Shown here piece by piece: positions 26,353 through 37,654 of a DNA stretch of 64,000 bases. The position numbers and the translations under genes are program-made. Within the stretch, counting starts at the first letter, position 1; each line of letters opens with the position of its first letter. Source of the DNA: Vigna angularis (Eukaryota; Streptophyta; Magnoliopsida; Fabales; Fabaceae); the NCBI RefSeq assembly GCF_016808095.1, contig NC_068975.1, positions 34,328,001 through 34,392,000 on the forward strand. Reading direction: 5' to 3'. Under the pieces are notes generated by a model, which ran no database searches, was not told where the DNA came from, and saw only the letters and a program-made list of their open reading frames with translations.

Positions 26353-28553
26353 TGTAACATCCCAATAATTATAGCATCAAACTATAATAGAGTTCTTACA
26401 TCATTGATACAATAGAACAGTTGATAGAAGGAAGAATAAGAGTTTTCCTCATTATTCTACAAATCCTCACTGAATTTCAAACTAATTACACTCCACACCT
26501 TAAAACAGAAATATAAACATAGGTTTCATTATTAAAAGTATTCTTCAGTCGATCCTCCATCTAAGGCTTGCTCCACCGGCATATCACCGACTTCTGCTCC
26601 CATCCACCGGATGATCATCGCCAATCAAAATACATAACACAAAATAACAACCAAACAACAGACAAAGCAAGGGTGAGCTAATGCAATACAAAACATCATG
26701 GTAAATTAAATTAATAACCAAACTTCCATCTTATAAGTTAAATTACTCAATAATATAATAAACATACCATTATCATTCGTAAACTCCACTCATTCGGATA
26801 ATCGTATGAATATTGAACTCTTAGCTAGTTCTACACTTGCAGTGGTGCTTTACTCAGCTACATCCTATCCTACTCTGTCCCCAAACTGGATCTTCGGATA
26901 TGGATGTACTTATTCGCTAGCTCAATTATTCTATCCTACTCTGTCCTCCAAACTAGATCTTCGGATATGAATATCACCACTGAAGCTACATCCTTCCTAC
27001 TCTGTCCACTCACACTGTGGATCTTCGGTAAGAATTTTCCACTCTCCACCACATAGCTTTCTCTCTAAGTGAGATCGAGACTATTGAGAGCATAAGAATG
27101 AACCCCTAAGTCGGAGTTCCTATATTCATACGTACAGTACTTGACACAAAATCAATAAGGAGTTCCTCCTTGGAACTCTAGTATACACTTTCCATTCATA
27201 AATACACATGTCAACATATTATCATCTTTAGTCATATCTCAAGAAAATAATTCTCACATACTCAGACATTCCACATCCTCACAGAAACATCACTTATTAA
27301 CACATAACTCTTTATGGTCTATTAATTTGAACTATTAAGTAGTTCAAACAGCTTGGATACCCTCACCAATGGCTCTGCAAGGGTCAAAAACCCCCATATC
27401 GACCTAAAGAACGTCTAAAACGGACATCCAAAACTCCCAAAACGTCAAAAATATCAAAACACTAAATTTGTTACGCATAACTCGCTTCAGCGAGTTAACT
27501 CATTCACTCAAGCGAATTTACTATTCCAAAATTACGAAAATTCACTTCCCGGACTATAACGACTATTCCTTCCATCATACAGATTTTCTATACATCCAAA
27601 AACTTATCTCCCATCAACAACCCATATTCATCTAAATCTTATAAACATCTAAACTAAACATATAATTAAAAAGGCAGCGGATAATTAGTACAATCCAAAA
27701 TTTCCGATCAAGACCTAGTCTCCTTTTAAATCCATAAACAGATTCAAAATCTTCGATCTATACGTATACCTAAAAACTTCCACCGATTCAAAATGCTTAA
27801 TATGAACAAGATCTCTTCAAAACCATCAAATCAGAAACATATCCCAATTCCAAACCGTACATCAATTCAAAAGATACAATAGAAGTAGAATTTCATTCTA
27901 AAATCATAAAGAGAATCAAAATCCTAAACATATACCAAATTTAAAATCATACAGAAACAAAAAGACTCAAGGTTAGCTCCCCTTACGGTTTTCTCCTAAG
28001 CTTGCTTTCAAACGGTTCCCCGACGTTCCTCTGCCTTAGAATTCCTTCTCGTGGCTCCAAACTTAGCTCTAAAACTTCTCTGGTCCAATGCTTTTAGGTA
28101 ACAGTTCTCAGATTCAACTTAGGAATTCTCTCAGCCCCAAAACGCTCTTAAATAACCAGAAAAACGTGTTTAAATAGTAAAACGCGTTTACTGAGTCAAA
28201 ACGCGTTCAAAACGCGTTCAAAACGCGTCCAAAACGCGTCCAAAACGCGTACAGCGAGTGAGTCTGATTTTGACAACTTTGCCAGTCCGGTTGAACCCCT
28301 TCCCGATGTCGGAATTACGCGTATAAGTACTCGAATCGAAACTATTCGAGTCTACTTTCTAATGGAAAAAGAATCAACTTAATATCTAATTTGTACAATT
28401 AATTATAATTAAAATACCAAACCATGTCAAAGTTGACAGCATTGTATTTTGCATATAAACTTTAACTTTTGTTACAACTTGATACATTTTTGGTTTCTTA
28501 CTCTACTAATGACCCAAGATTCACATTTTCCTTTAATTTTTCAGGGTCTTACA
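26353..28553 (-). mobile_element. Solo LTR 2, 2.2 kb, TSD TTGAC, inverted relative to LTR 1
   Basis: Plus-strand ends are TGTAACATCCC and GGGTCTTACA (TG...CA), flanked by a perfect 5-bp duplication TTGAC at 26348-26352 and 28554-28558. Read on the minus strand, ATTTAAA-type TATA boxes (around 28150-28175) are preceded by an array of ACGCGTTTTG repeats and followed by leader-like sequence with a GTAAGGGGAGCT block, matching GTAAGGGAAGCT in LTR 1. The minus orientation is chosen for that reason and because its GGGATGTTACA end matches the end of LTR 1. No internal coding region. A CTACTCTGTCC..AGATCTTCGGATATG motif repeats three times (about 26865-27030). Confidence 0.82.
28196..28252. repeat. 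Tandem 11-bp ACGCGT array in solo LTR 2
   Basis: Five consecutive copies of TCAAAACGCGT or CCAAAACGCGT, with related single copies just to the left (AAAACGCGTTTA, AAAACGTGTTTA). On the minus strand the array sits immediately upstream of the TATTTAAA element, so it occupies the position of an LTR enhancer. Confidence 0.92.
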
Positions 28554-28558
28554 TTGAC

Positions 28559-31500
28559 TATATCGTGATAAAAAAATTTATGATTTTGTTAATAATTGTT
28601 TTTTTTGTAAAAAAAGAGAATATGACAATCACAAAGGTAATAATAATGTTTATGGTGATAATATCAACGGAAGAGGATGAAGAAAAAAATTTAATTATTA
28701 ATTTGATCCTTATAGGACTTTGATTCTTTTTTCTCCTTACATTTATTTTCAACTCAATTTAGTTTATATTTTTGTAAAAAAACTCAATATGATTTCTTCT
28801 GCTATCTTGACATTAATATTTGAAAATGTCACATGTCAAAATTTAAATGTTTACTTGTTAAAATTTGTTTTATTTTTTACCTTCTTCTAATTTTGACATG
28901 TGACACTTCTTAATAAAAATTGATTTAAATTTTTATGTGACAAATCTAGACCTTAACACTTTCATACAAACAATGTTAATGTCAAATTAACAAAATAAAC
29001 TACACAAATAGCAACTCAAATAAGGTTTTTTTATTTAAAAAAATAGTGATCAATTAAGTTAAAAAATTATAAAGACCAAAATGAAACAAAAGCTTAAATA
29101 TATGGATTAAATTACTACTTAAACAAAGAAAAATGAAAAAAAAAGAAAAGGGAAAAAAGTTAGAAAAAAAAGATCTTTTATATTTATTGACAAAAAGATC
29201 TTCTTTATTATTGATGGATAAATACGAATAAATTTTTAATTATTAGTAATTACCAATTAATGTTACTATTGGTTAATAAAATTTATCAATAAATTTTTTG
29301 TAGATGAATTATTATTAATTTTATTTTACGGATAGATTTATCAAAAAATTCGAAAGCTAAAGGAAGATTTCATGAATTACAAAATAAATTTTTCCTTGCT
29401 ACTCTACAAGAAAACCATTTCTATTAGATCTCAGCTGTATGAAATCTATAGCAAATCAAAACATAGTTTTTCTTTTCAAATGATTTATTTCACATAAACT
29501 AAATAATGTCCAAAACACAAAGTTACAACATATTTGCATCGAGCTTCCTATGATGAAGAAAATGAAACTTTAAATCCAAGTTCATCATGAAATTAACCTC
29601 AACAACAGTAAATTGCCGCTGCAGCTGAAAGGACACATGGCCAAAACAAGTGTGATGAATTGGATTTGAATCAATGTTGCAAAGTGAACCTCGAAAATCA
29701 ACTAGAAGAAAGTGAAATTCTCAATGAAAAATTAAGCTCGGTAGGTAATTTGACAACCGTAGCTTAACTTTTTTTAAAAGGGAAAAACTCTTAAAAAGGT
29801 TCCACAAGAAAAGTCCTACACCTGCAGACACTCGCAGGAAGGAGTGCTATAAAATTTAACAGTTGACTTACAATTATATAAAACTTTGTTTAAAATATAA
29901 ATTTACAAAACTCTTTTTGTTGTTACAAACCAAAGATTTTACATTTTTTTTTACAATTTATGATTTTATAGCGCACTTTTATAAATGTAAATAAGTATTA
30001 AATAACAATACAATGGACATTGATCCCTTAAGATTTATTTTGATAAATCTTTAAGATGCAATTTTAAGAATGGTCATTTTATTATTATATCTTGATAAAA
30101 GATATAAGTCTTCCTAGGGTAAGATATGATCAATAGTTCTTGAAACAAATCGAACATCTTATTTTTTAAATTATTCATACTCCTATATTTTTAAGACAAA
30201 TACGTAACATGAATAAAAATAAATAAAGACGTGCATGCTACATATAAAATGATTATAATGAAGAAATGTAGAAAAACATTCCAAATATATTAGAAATAAA
30301 ATATGGTAATAATTTTATATTTTATATTTTATAATCTAATAAATAATTTGTTATAAACTAAATATTATATTAATGTTAATTTATTTTTTTAATCATGACA
30401 TCTTAACTCTCAAACTTGTTTTTTATCTTGATATGTCATACATCTTCGTAATTATTGAATTTTTTTATACAATAATGCTATTTTTTTTATCAGTAAAGAC
30501 AAATATATTAAATAATTAAGGATAACTGGATTACTCCAATCTATATGCACAGTAATATGTAAAAAAGTAAAAATAAATAAAAGCAACATTATAATTAATC
30601 CTACTATACAACACTTAAAAGAATGTCATTGTCATAACATCAAACATGGATCTCATCGTAGACCACCTTTCATTACAATACATGTTCTAACAAACTTAAT
30701 CAAAAGTGTATCTTTTGGTATGTATATTGAAATAGAGCAAGGATTTATATTTTCTTCCATCTCGATAATTATATTTTGCATTATCATTTTGTGACCTTTG
30801 TTTATTCTAAATATAACTTACATCAATAAAATAAACACACATTCTAAAATAAATATATTAAATGGATTCTCGAATATATATTACATTAATAAAATACACA
30901 CATTCTAAAATAAATATATTAGATCGATTCTTGAGTATATAAATCTAATATATACTGGTGTAATATATCAAAAGACATATTAGATTAATTGTATAACTGA
31001 TTTAATATATGAAAGATATATTTGGATCAGATTTAATTTTTTTTCACTTATTTTATAGTAATAAAGTTGTCTCTCCACAATTTTAATAGTAATAATTTAA
31101 AAAGTTACACCAAAGCACCATAACTCCATCACTCTAACTTAAATATGATGACTTTAATAATTTAGTTAATTCAATTTAAAGTTTTAGAAGGTGGAATCAT
31201 GAGATGAGAATAATGAAACAATAATAAAAGTAATCCCAATAAACAATAGAACTCATAGCTTAGGAAAAATTAAATAAGACATATCCTTCATTCTCTGAAT
31301 GTGTCTCTCTATTTCATTGAACAAGCTTTGCAAACTTTTGAACTTTTAAAACTGTCACAATCTGTAACTGTGTAACCTGGAGTGGTGTGCAACACAGCGC
31401 AACGACAATCCAATGGAGGAGTTTTCGTGTACTACTCAATCGACAGTAGAATCCAATAAAATAAAATGAAAACTTCAACAATTAACTTCTTACAATAAAA

Positions 31501-32855
31501 GAGTTTAGCATTAGATTTAGAAAAAAAATACATATTAAATCGGTTGCATACAATAGCCGATCTAATATGTTATCTAACTTTTTTTTTAATTTAAAATTGA
31601 TATATTAAATCGGGTTTTCTGATAACCGAATCTAATATTTATTTTTCTTTACACATATGATTTAATATATTTTTTATTATTTACAGTAGAGATTTTTATT
31701 ACATCAATTCCATTACAAATGATTTAATATATATCACAAGAAAATTATTAAATAAATTAATTAAATTAAGTATTAATTTATAAACTAAAATTTATATTAT
31801 CTAAAATAATTTCTGTAATAAATAAAAAATGATAATTGATTTTTGAATTAAAATCTAAATTAGTCTCTTATTTTCATTGATTCTAAACTAGTCAATATGA
31901 TAATTAATTAATTTTTTTCTTATATATATTATCAATATAAGAGTGACGTCTTCATTTATGTTAATTATTTCTATTATTATTTTAAAAGCACATTATTATC
32001 TCGTAAAGTTATGTGAGACTTTATTAAAAATAGTAGCGCGTTTTTCTTATCTAATTACTGTCTTTCATTAAGTTTTACATTATTATAATTAAAAACTGGT
32101 TATGTATCTACTTTCATTATAAGATTTTAAAACTAATTAACGCATACTGTTTCAAGTTAAAAAAAATTGCTGTGGAAAGAAATAAATGACATTTTTATAA
32201 ATAAAAATTTATTTATTATATGAATTATTAGATTTATTATTGCAGTATTATAAAATAAACCTACTTTGTGAGGTATATAGTATCACATACTACATCAATT
32301 ATCCTAACAATCGATATAATTTATGGTAAGATATTATATAAGTTTTTGGATGATAATTAATACTATATGTATTGATATTACATTAGTTATTGTAATGTGT
32401 GGTGTAGTACTCTTCGTTTTCTAAAATGTAATTCATAAAATATATGTTTTAAATCTATGACGTATCTTTCTTTTGTTATTCATCTCTTTCAGTATGTCTC
32501 TTCTTTAGCTCTCCTCCATCGTCGTTGAGATACCACATATCATGTTTTTTTATCCTCCACTACTGTCACAAAAGGTCTTCTTCCTTCTGCATTTTGTCCC
32601 TTGTTTTCCTCCATCTCGTTTCGTTTTGAAACTCAAAATTGTGTTTTTAAATTTGTTTGAAACATATATACTGTACTATAAAACACGAGCTTTAATGATA
32701 TTATTTGAAGTCAAATGCTTAATAAATGAGTAAATATTTTATACACTATCATATTTTTATAATCCGACAATAATAATTATTAAATATATCACTTTTTACA
32801 AAATCATCTATAAAGATAGTATATATATTTTAAATAATCAGTTTTTATTAGTAGT
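28559..32855. other. AT-rich repeat-bearing spacer, no gene
   Basis: No coding sequence recognised. Contains old repeat debris: TTTATCAATAAATT-type paired words around 29170-29345 (similar to the sequence left of solo LTR 2), a CTCTACAAGAAAACC motif at about 29403 resembling a CACTA terminal repeat, the tandem repeat at 30818-30942, and paired ATTAAATCGGTT/AACCGATCTAATAT words at 31520-31660. Confidence 0.5.
30818..30942. repeat. Two tandem copies of a ~62-bp unit
   Basis: The unit begins TTACATCAATAAAATA, continues ACACACATTCTAAAATAAAT and ends in GAATATATA or GAGTATATA; copy 2 starts at 30881. Part of a decayed repeat region. Confidence 0.85.
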
Positions 32856-33493
32856 GTGAAAATAGATTGTAACCCGCGAGTCAATTTGGCCTACCACAGG
32901 TTTGAGCTGGGTTGGTTTTGAAAATAAATGTAATTTTTTTATATACAGGTTAGTTTTCAACCCGGCTCACTTATAATCCGGCTTATCTAGGTTGAACCCA
33001 TGGTGAGCCAATGACTCACCAACCCACCTAATTTAATTTAATTATTTATTATTTTGTTTTCAATATTATTAGTTAGCATTTTTTTTATTATATTGTAGAT
33101 GAGGATAAAAAAAATGTTTCAAGAGAAAAAAATATTATAGATTTATTTATTTATTCATTACTCTAATATTATAAATGAACAAGTGATAGAAAAATTATCA
33201 ATATTAAAAATTTATTTGTTAGCCTTTGTTTTTGTTTTTGGGTTATGCTTGTATTTGGATTATGCTTGGATTGTATGATATTTTTTTATTTATTTTGAAT
33301 TATCTTTGGAATTTAACATCATTTTTAGAGTGAAATTTATTTAAATTTGAATTAAAAAATTATTTTTATTTAAAAAAATTATAATTAAGTGAGCTAGTGA
33401 GTCAATCTATGGTAGATCGGGTCGAGTTCAAATTTTTTGAACTTATTAATAAATAAGTTAGGTTGGATTGGCTCCAGACGTTTTAACAGCTAT
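32856..33493. mobile_element. Possible non-autonomous hAT-like element (degenerate)
   Basis: Contains the GGGTTGG, CAACCCGGCTCA, GGTTGAACCCATGG and GAGTCAATCTATGG words typical of plant hAT-type elements built from repeated 'gggt/accc' phrases. Outer sequences TAGTGTGAAAA (left) and TTTTAACAGCTATA (right) resemble the TAGGGCTGTCAAAA ends of such elements. No clear 8-bp target duplication and no transposase remain. Boundaries are approximate and the class is a guess from vocabulary. Confidence 0.35.
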
Positions 33494-34730
33494 AGCTTTT
33501 AATGCTATAAGAAAACGATATAATATAAGAAAACGATATAATAATTATTACTGTTTGATGTCATGTTTTACACTAACTCTTTTTTTTCTTTTTCAGTTTT
33601 ATCTATAGAATACTATTGTTTGTCCGTATCTTCCCACAGTAACTACGTATTTTTACACGAGTCATTCGATTGAATAAACATACTCGGTAACGATATTAAG
33701 TAATAAATACGTTTTTAGATGTGTCTTATTAAACAATGAAATGTAGTATAGTTGCGTTATTAAAAATGGAAAGAAAAATATATTCTTTTACTGTACGAAG
33801 GTGTAATAACTTAATTTGGCTTTTGAATAATTGAGCAAAGGCAATTGATTATACCTTGAAATTAAAATATAAAATTCTATAAAAGAAAAAAAATGTTTCC
33901 ACTTAGTCAATATATATATTGAGGAGATCTTTTGTGGGGGCGATTGTTGTGAGACTTTATGGCGATGCATGATTTCACACGTTTGGTTAGGGCCCACAAC
34001 TCTATTATGTAAGCCAAAATTAATCACCACCGAGCTAGGACCACCTGTGACACTATGAAAAATCAAATTATAAGCTTTAAATGCTTTTCTCTCCTTCATT
34101 TCTATCTCCCACTATCATTTATGCAATTCACCCTGTTCTACCCTACTTAATAATAAATATTAAAATAAGCAAATAAAAGGGAGGTTCAATTCTCCATGAA
34201 ATTTCCTTTTTAATTTTTATAAAGGTAAACATTAAAGTTTCAGGAGAATTATGTCTCTTTAAAAATGTGTTTTTTGAGATGAGAAATAAAAATAAAAATA
34301 ATTATTTGAATACAAAAAAATATCTTAAATAAATATATATCCGTAAAGTTTTAGAACAGAGAAAAAAATAAATGTGTAACATTTTTAACATATTACTCAT
34401 ATTTTTAAATGATTTGACTTTTATTAAAAATAATAATATTATATCATTAAACATAGGTTTATCCCAAATAATGTTACAATTAGTCATTATCTATATTATT
34501 ATATAAAAAAAATACAAATAATTCTATCTTTGAATAAATACAAAAATAATTTATTTATTCAACAAAATTAGTAGATAAATATATTTTTTTTAAAAAAAAG
34601 TATGCATATTTTTAACATTATTATTAAAAGTTTAATACTTTTAATATCATTTTAATCCAAAATTATATATATTTTTGAAATTATATTGTTTTAGTATATA
34701 ATAAAAGATGTGAATATACCTAACCTGGGA
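33494..34730. other. AT-rich spacer, no confirmed gene
   Basis: A 103-codon minus-strand ATG frame (33788-34099) lies partly in a less AT-rich patch (33930-34100), but its sequence matches nothing I know and its tail is AT-driven. Not called as a gene. Confidence 0.5.
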
Positions 34731-34734
34731 CATG

Positions 34735-35261
34735 TTGCTGCGAGAATTAATAGAAAGTTCTGACGTCTCTCTCCGTCTCCAAGACCACCATTTCCATCTT
34801 CAAAGTTGAACAAGCATTTTTCGTCTATGGAGAAACATGAAGTGAGGTGAGCATGTTAAATGCATACACACATTGAAACTTGATTGTGAATTATTCAGAA
34901 CCCTAAGGTCTTCATTAGGAATTAGGGTTTTTTTGGACTGATCAAAAAGCATTATATACAACCATCACTGTCTTGCGAGGTGGAATCGTTAAAAATTCTA
35001 CCCACAGAAATTGCATTGTCGGAGAAGCCGCTATAGGAATTTCCTCTTCGACACACACTTTTCCCTCATCAATTGTCTCTTTCCTTCTTCTTTCAACTTT
35101 GGCTTCACTTCCATAGCTTCTTGTCGAAGTCACATACATGTCACTGTTCTGCTGGCAAAGAAGCTCCTCTTACGTATTTGTTTTGTCTCACAAGCACACT
35201 ATTACACCAACAACAGTGCTCGCGAAGTTCAAGACACTGAGATGAAGGATTATTCGTGAAA
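34735..35261 (+). other. Less AT-rich island, possible gene relic
   Basis: Composition shifts away from the surrounding AT-rich DNA. At 34827 an ATG begins MEKHEV, followed directly by a donor-like AG/GTGAGC; before it is a CT-rich leader-like stretch. Downstream, 34940-35250 is pyrimidine-rich and gene-like, but no long frame continues. It could be the 5' end of a decayed gene into which the CACTA-like element inserted. I cannot name a family. Confidence 0.3.
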
Positions 35262-35574
35262 AGGCACTAGTAAAAATTTGGCTTTTTACAGCGCACATTA
35301 TGCCACGGTTCACTAGAAACCGCAGCATAATGGTGCGCGGTGGCAGTTTTGTAAATAAATCGAAGGAATATGCCGCGGTTCAGAGGGGAACCGCGGCATA
35401 TACGCCAGTCAACCATCCCCTTTGACGCCACGTCTGAAAAAAAAAATTAAATTACAGCCTATATGCCGCGGTTCTCAGAGTAACCGCAACCTATTCTCCT
35501 ACATGAAATAAATTTAAAATGAATTAGAAATATTTAGAGGAATATACCGTGGTTGCCCTCCGAACCGCGGTATA

Positions 35575-35946
35575 TAGTTTAAAAATAATTTTAAAAATGC
35601 CATCTTCTACCGCGGTTGCCGCCGAACCGCGGCATATAGTTTAAAAATAATTTTAAAAATGCCATCTTCTACCGCGGTTGCCGCCGAACCGCGGCATATA
35701 GTTTAAAAATAATTTTAAAAATGCCATCTTCTACCGCGGTTGCCGCCGAACCGCGGCATATAGTTTAAAAATAATTTTAAAAATGTCATCTTCTACCGCG
35801 GTTGCCGCCGAACCGCGGCATATAGTTTAAAAATAATTTTAAAAATGTCATCTTCTACCGCGGTTGCCTCCGAACCGCGGCATATAGTTTAAAAATAATT
35901 TTAAAAATGCCATCTTCTACCGCGGTTAAGTAGTGAACCGCGGTAG
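35575..35946. repeat. 62-bp tandem array, about six copies, each with a CCGCGG hairpin
   Basis: The AAAAATAATTTTAAAAATG block recurs at 35581, 35643, 35705, 35767, 35829 and 35891, exactly 62 bp apart. Each unit has an A/T half and a hairpin half, CCGCGGTTGCCGCCGAACCGCGG or a near variant with GCCTCC or AAGTAGTG in the loop. Near-identity between copies points to recent expansion. Confidence 0.96.
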
Positions 35947-35974
35947 ATTCCCCGGTCAAAGTTAAAAATAAAAA

Positions 35975-36440
35975 CTTTGGAACAGAATCGTCTTGTTCGC
36001 GCAGACGCTCAACAACTTCGAGAATCAGTTTTTATGCACTTCAATTGAAGTCTTTCATTTCTTGACTGGAACGCTGTTTTTGGATGATGAATTAAGAGCT
36101 GATTTTTACTTCTATTTGCTGATTTACTCATGGCCACTTTATTTTGAGAATGAAGCAAGCTGGTAGGTGAAGTGTGTGGATGCACACGACCCTTTTCATT
36201 TTTGCTGGAGAAGCTTTATGCTTGGAAGCAGGGAGAAAGTGATGATTCAGAGTGTGAAGAGATGATGGAGAAGAGAAGCACGGTCACGGTCACGTGTGAG
36301 CTGGAAGCACTGTCCTGGAGTGCTCCTTTCGTGAATGAGCGTTCTTTCTCTTCAATTTGAGATGCGGTGATTGATTGGGAGAAAGAGAAACACTTGTGCA
36401 CAGAGATGGAATGAGAAGTAGATTATGTGGTAGTAGGTGC
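35975..36440 (+). pseudogene. Possible captured gene fragment inside the CACTA-like element
   Basis: Between the hairpin-rich flanks lies about 465 bp of mixed-composition sequence with no CCGCGG motif. A 62-codon frame ends at 36360 and includes LLEKLYAWKQGESDDSECEE. The EKLYAW phrase recalls the LYAWEKKLY segment of plant DUF630/DUF632 proteins, but the match is too short to trust. Likely a host fragment carried by the transposon; not called functional. Confidence 0.35.
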
Positions 36441-36695
36441 TGACACATGCAGGGGAATATGCCGCGGTTGTAACCCCAACCGCGGCATATAGTGGACAAT
36501 TTTTTTTTTTTAAAAAAAGGATTTAGGCCGCGGTTCTTTGGACAACCGCGACATATTCTGCAACTTATATACCGCGGTCAGAACCGCGGCATAAAGTCTC
36601 TGACTTACTATCGCGGCTGAATATGCCGCGGTTCGTAAACCGCGACGTATAGTGAAAAATAACCGCGGTAAAAGCCCCTCGCTGCACTAGTGAGG

Positions 36696-37650
36696 ACATA
36701 TAATAGGTCATGTTGGAGCCTCTATATTTGTAATTAGATTTAGTTTCCCATCTCTTAATAACGTGAGATGTTTTGCTATATATATAAATATATGTAAGAC
36801 TCGAAAGAGACATCAAAATAAAGATATTTTTTAGTATAATATAAATATAAATATATATATTATAAGTCGAACTACTTAAATTCTTGTTTCGTTTATTTTT
36901 TTTATTTGTCTTCTTTCTATTTATCTGATTTCAAACACTGATTATTATTTTCTTTTTGTCATAAACCATCAACAAAGTGGTTAACCGTATCCATCAATTT
37001 AATATTTCCTTTTATTTTATTCATTATATTTAAAATATTATATAAAGTAACATTTAACATTTTGAAATTATAAGATATAGTATTATTAATGTAGTAAAAT
37101 TTTCTACATAACTTATTATAAATCAGGAAATTTACTGTAACGATAGTTTCAGATTAGGTCATTTTATGACTGTTTTTCTTATAAAATTGTTTAATTTTAC
37201 CAGACATTTAAGAATCGAGAAGGGTAGATGGGGAAATCTAGATTTTGAATCCTCTATCACCCAATTTCTTATCAGCGTATAGTTGAGAGGAGAAAAGAAA
37301 TATATAAAACAAGCGAGGCCCACCACATTTGCCACTAAATATTGGTTAAATTAAGCAAATTCTTGACTTTCGGGTACCACCTTGACTTTCACTGCCTTAT
37401 TTCTCTCTCTCCCATTTCTTGTGCTAGTGTAAAGAGAGTGAGGCAATTAACTTATAATAGAGTTAAAGTAATTTAAAATTGTTCAATAATAAATATGGTT
37501 AATTACGGTTGTAATTCTTAAATTTTCTGGAGAAACATTAAATTCTTTTTATTTTAAATTTTGATACATTTTGATTTTAAAATTTTAAAAGTGAATATAT
37601 ATAGTTTCTTAATCTACACAAATGTAGGAAAGATATTTAACACTAATTAT
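36696..37650. other. AT-rich spacer, no gene
   Basis: Nothing beyond short AT tracts (for example 36777-36795) is seen. Confidence 0.6.
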
Positions 37651-37654
37651 TTTA

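Larger units (their letters stand above)
35265..36692. mobile_element. Non-autonomous CACTA-like transposon, TSD AGG
   Basis: Begins CACTAGTAAAAA and ends GCAGTG-type sequence TGCACTAGTG, i.e. CACTAGT at both ends in inverted orientation, flanked by the 3-bp duplication AGG (35262-35264 and 36693-36695). CACTA termini with a 3-bp TSD define the CACTA (En/Spm) superfamily. Both subterminal regions are packed with CCGCGGTT and AACCGCGG motifs facing each other to form short hairpins, the expected form of transposase-binding repeats. There is no transposase gene, so movement would need help in trans. Contains a 62-bp tandem array (35575-35946) and a gene-like core (35975-36440). Confidence 0.85.

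Noticed and set aside
29400..29420. CTCTACAAGAAAACC as a CACTA terminal repeat
   Set aside because: Resembles CACTACAAGAAAA, but no matching inverted end or 3-bp duplication was found, so no element is called.
33788..34099. 103-codon minus-strand ATG frame
   Set aside because: No recognisable domain; the C-terminal half is AT-driven. Kept only as part of a spacer description.
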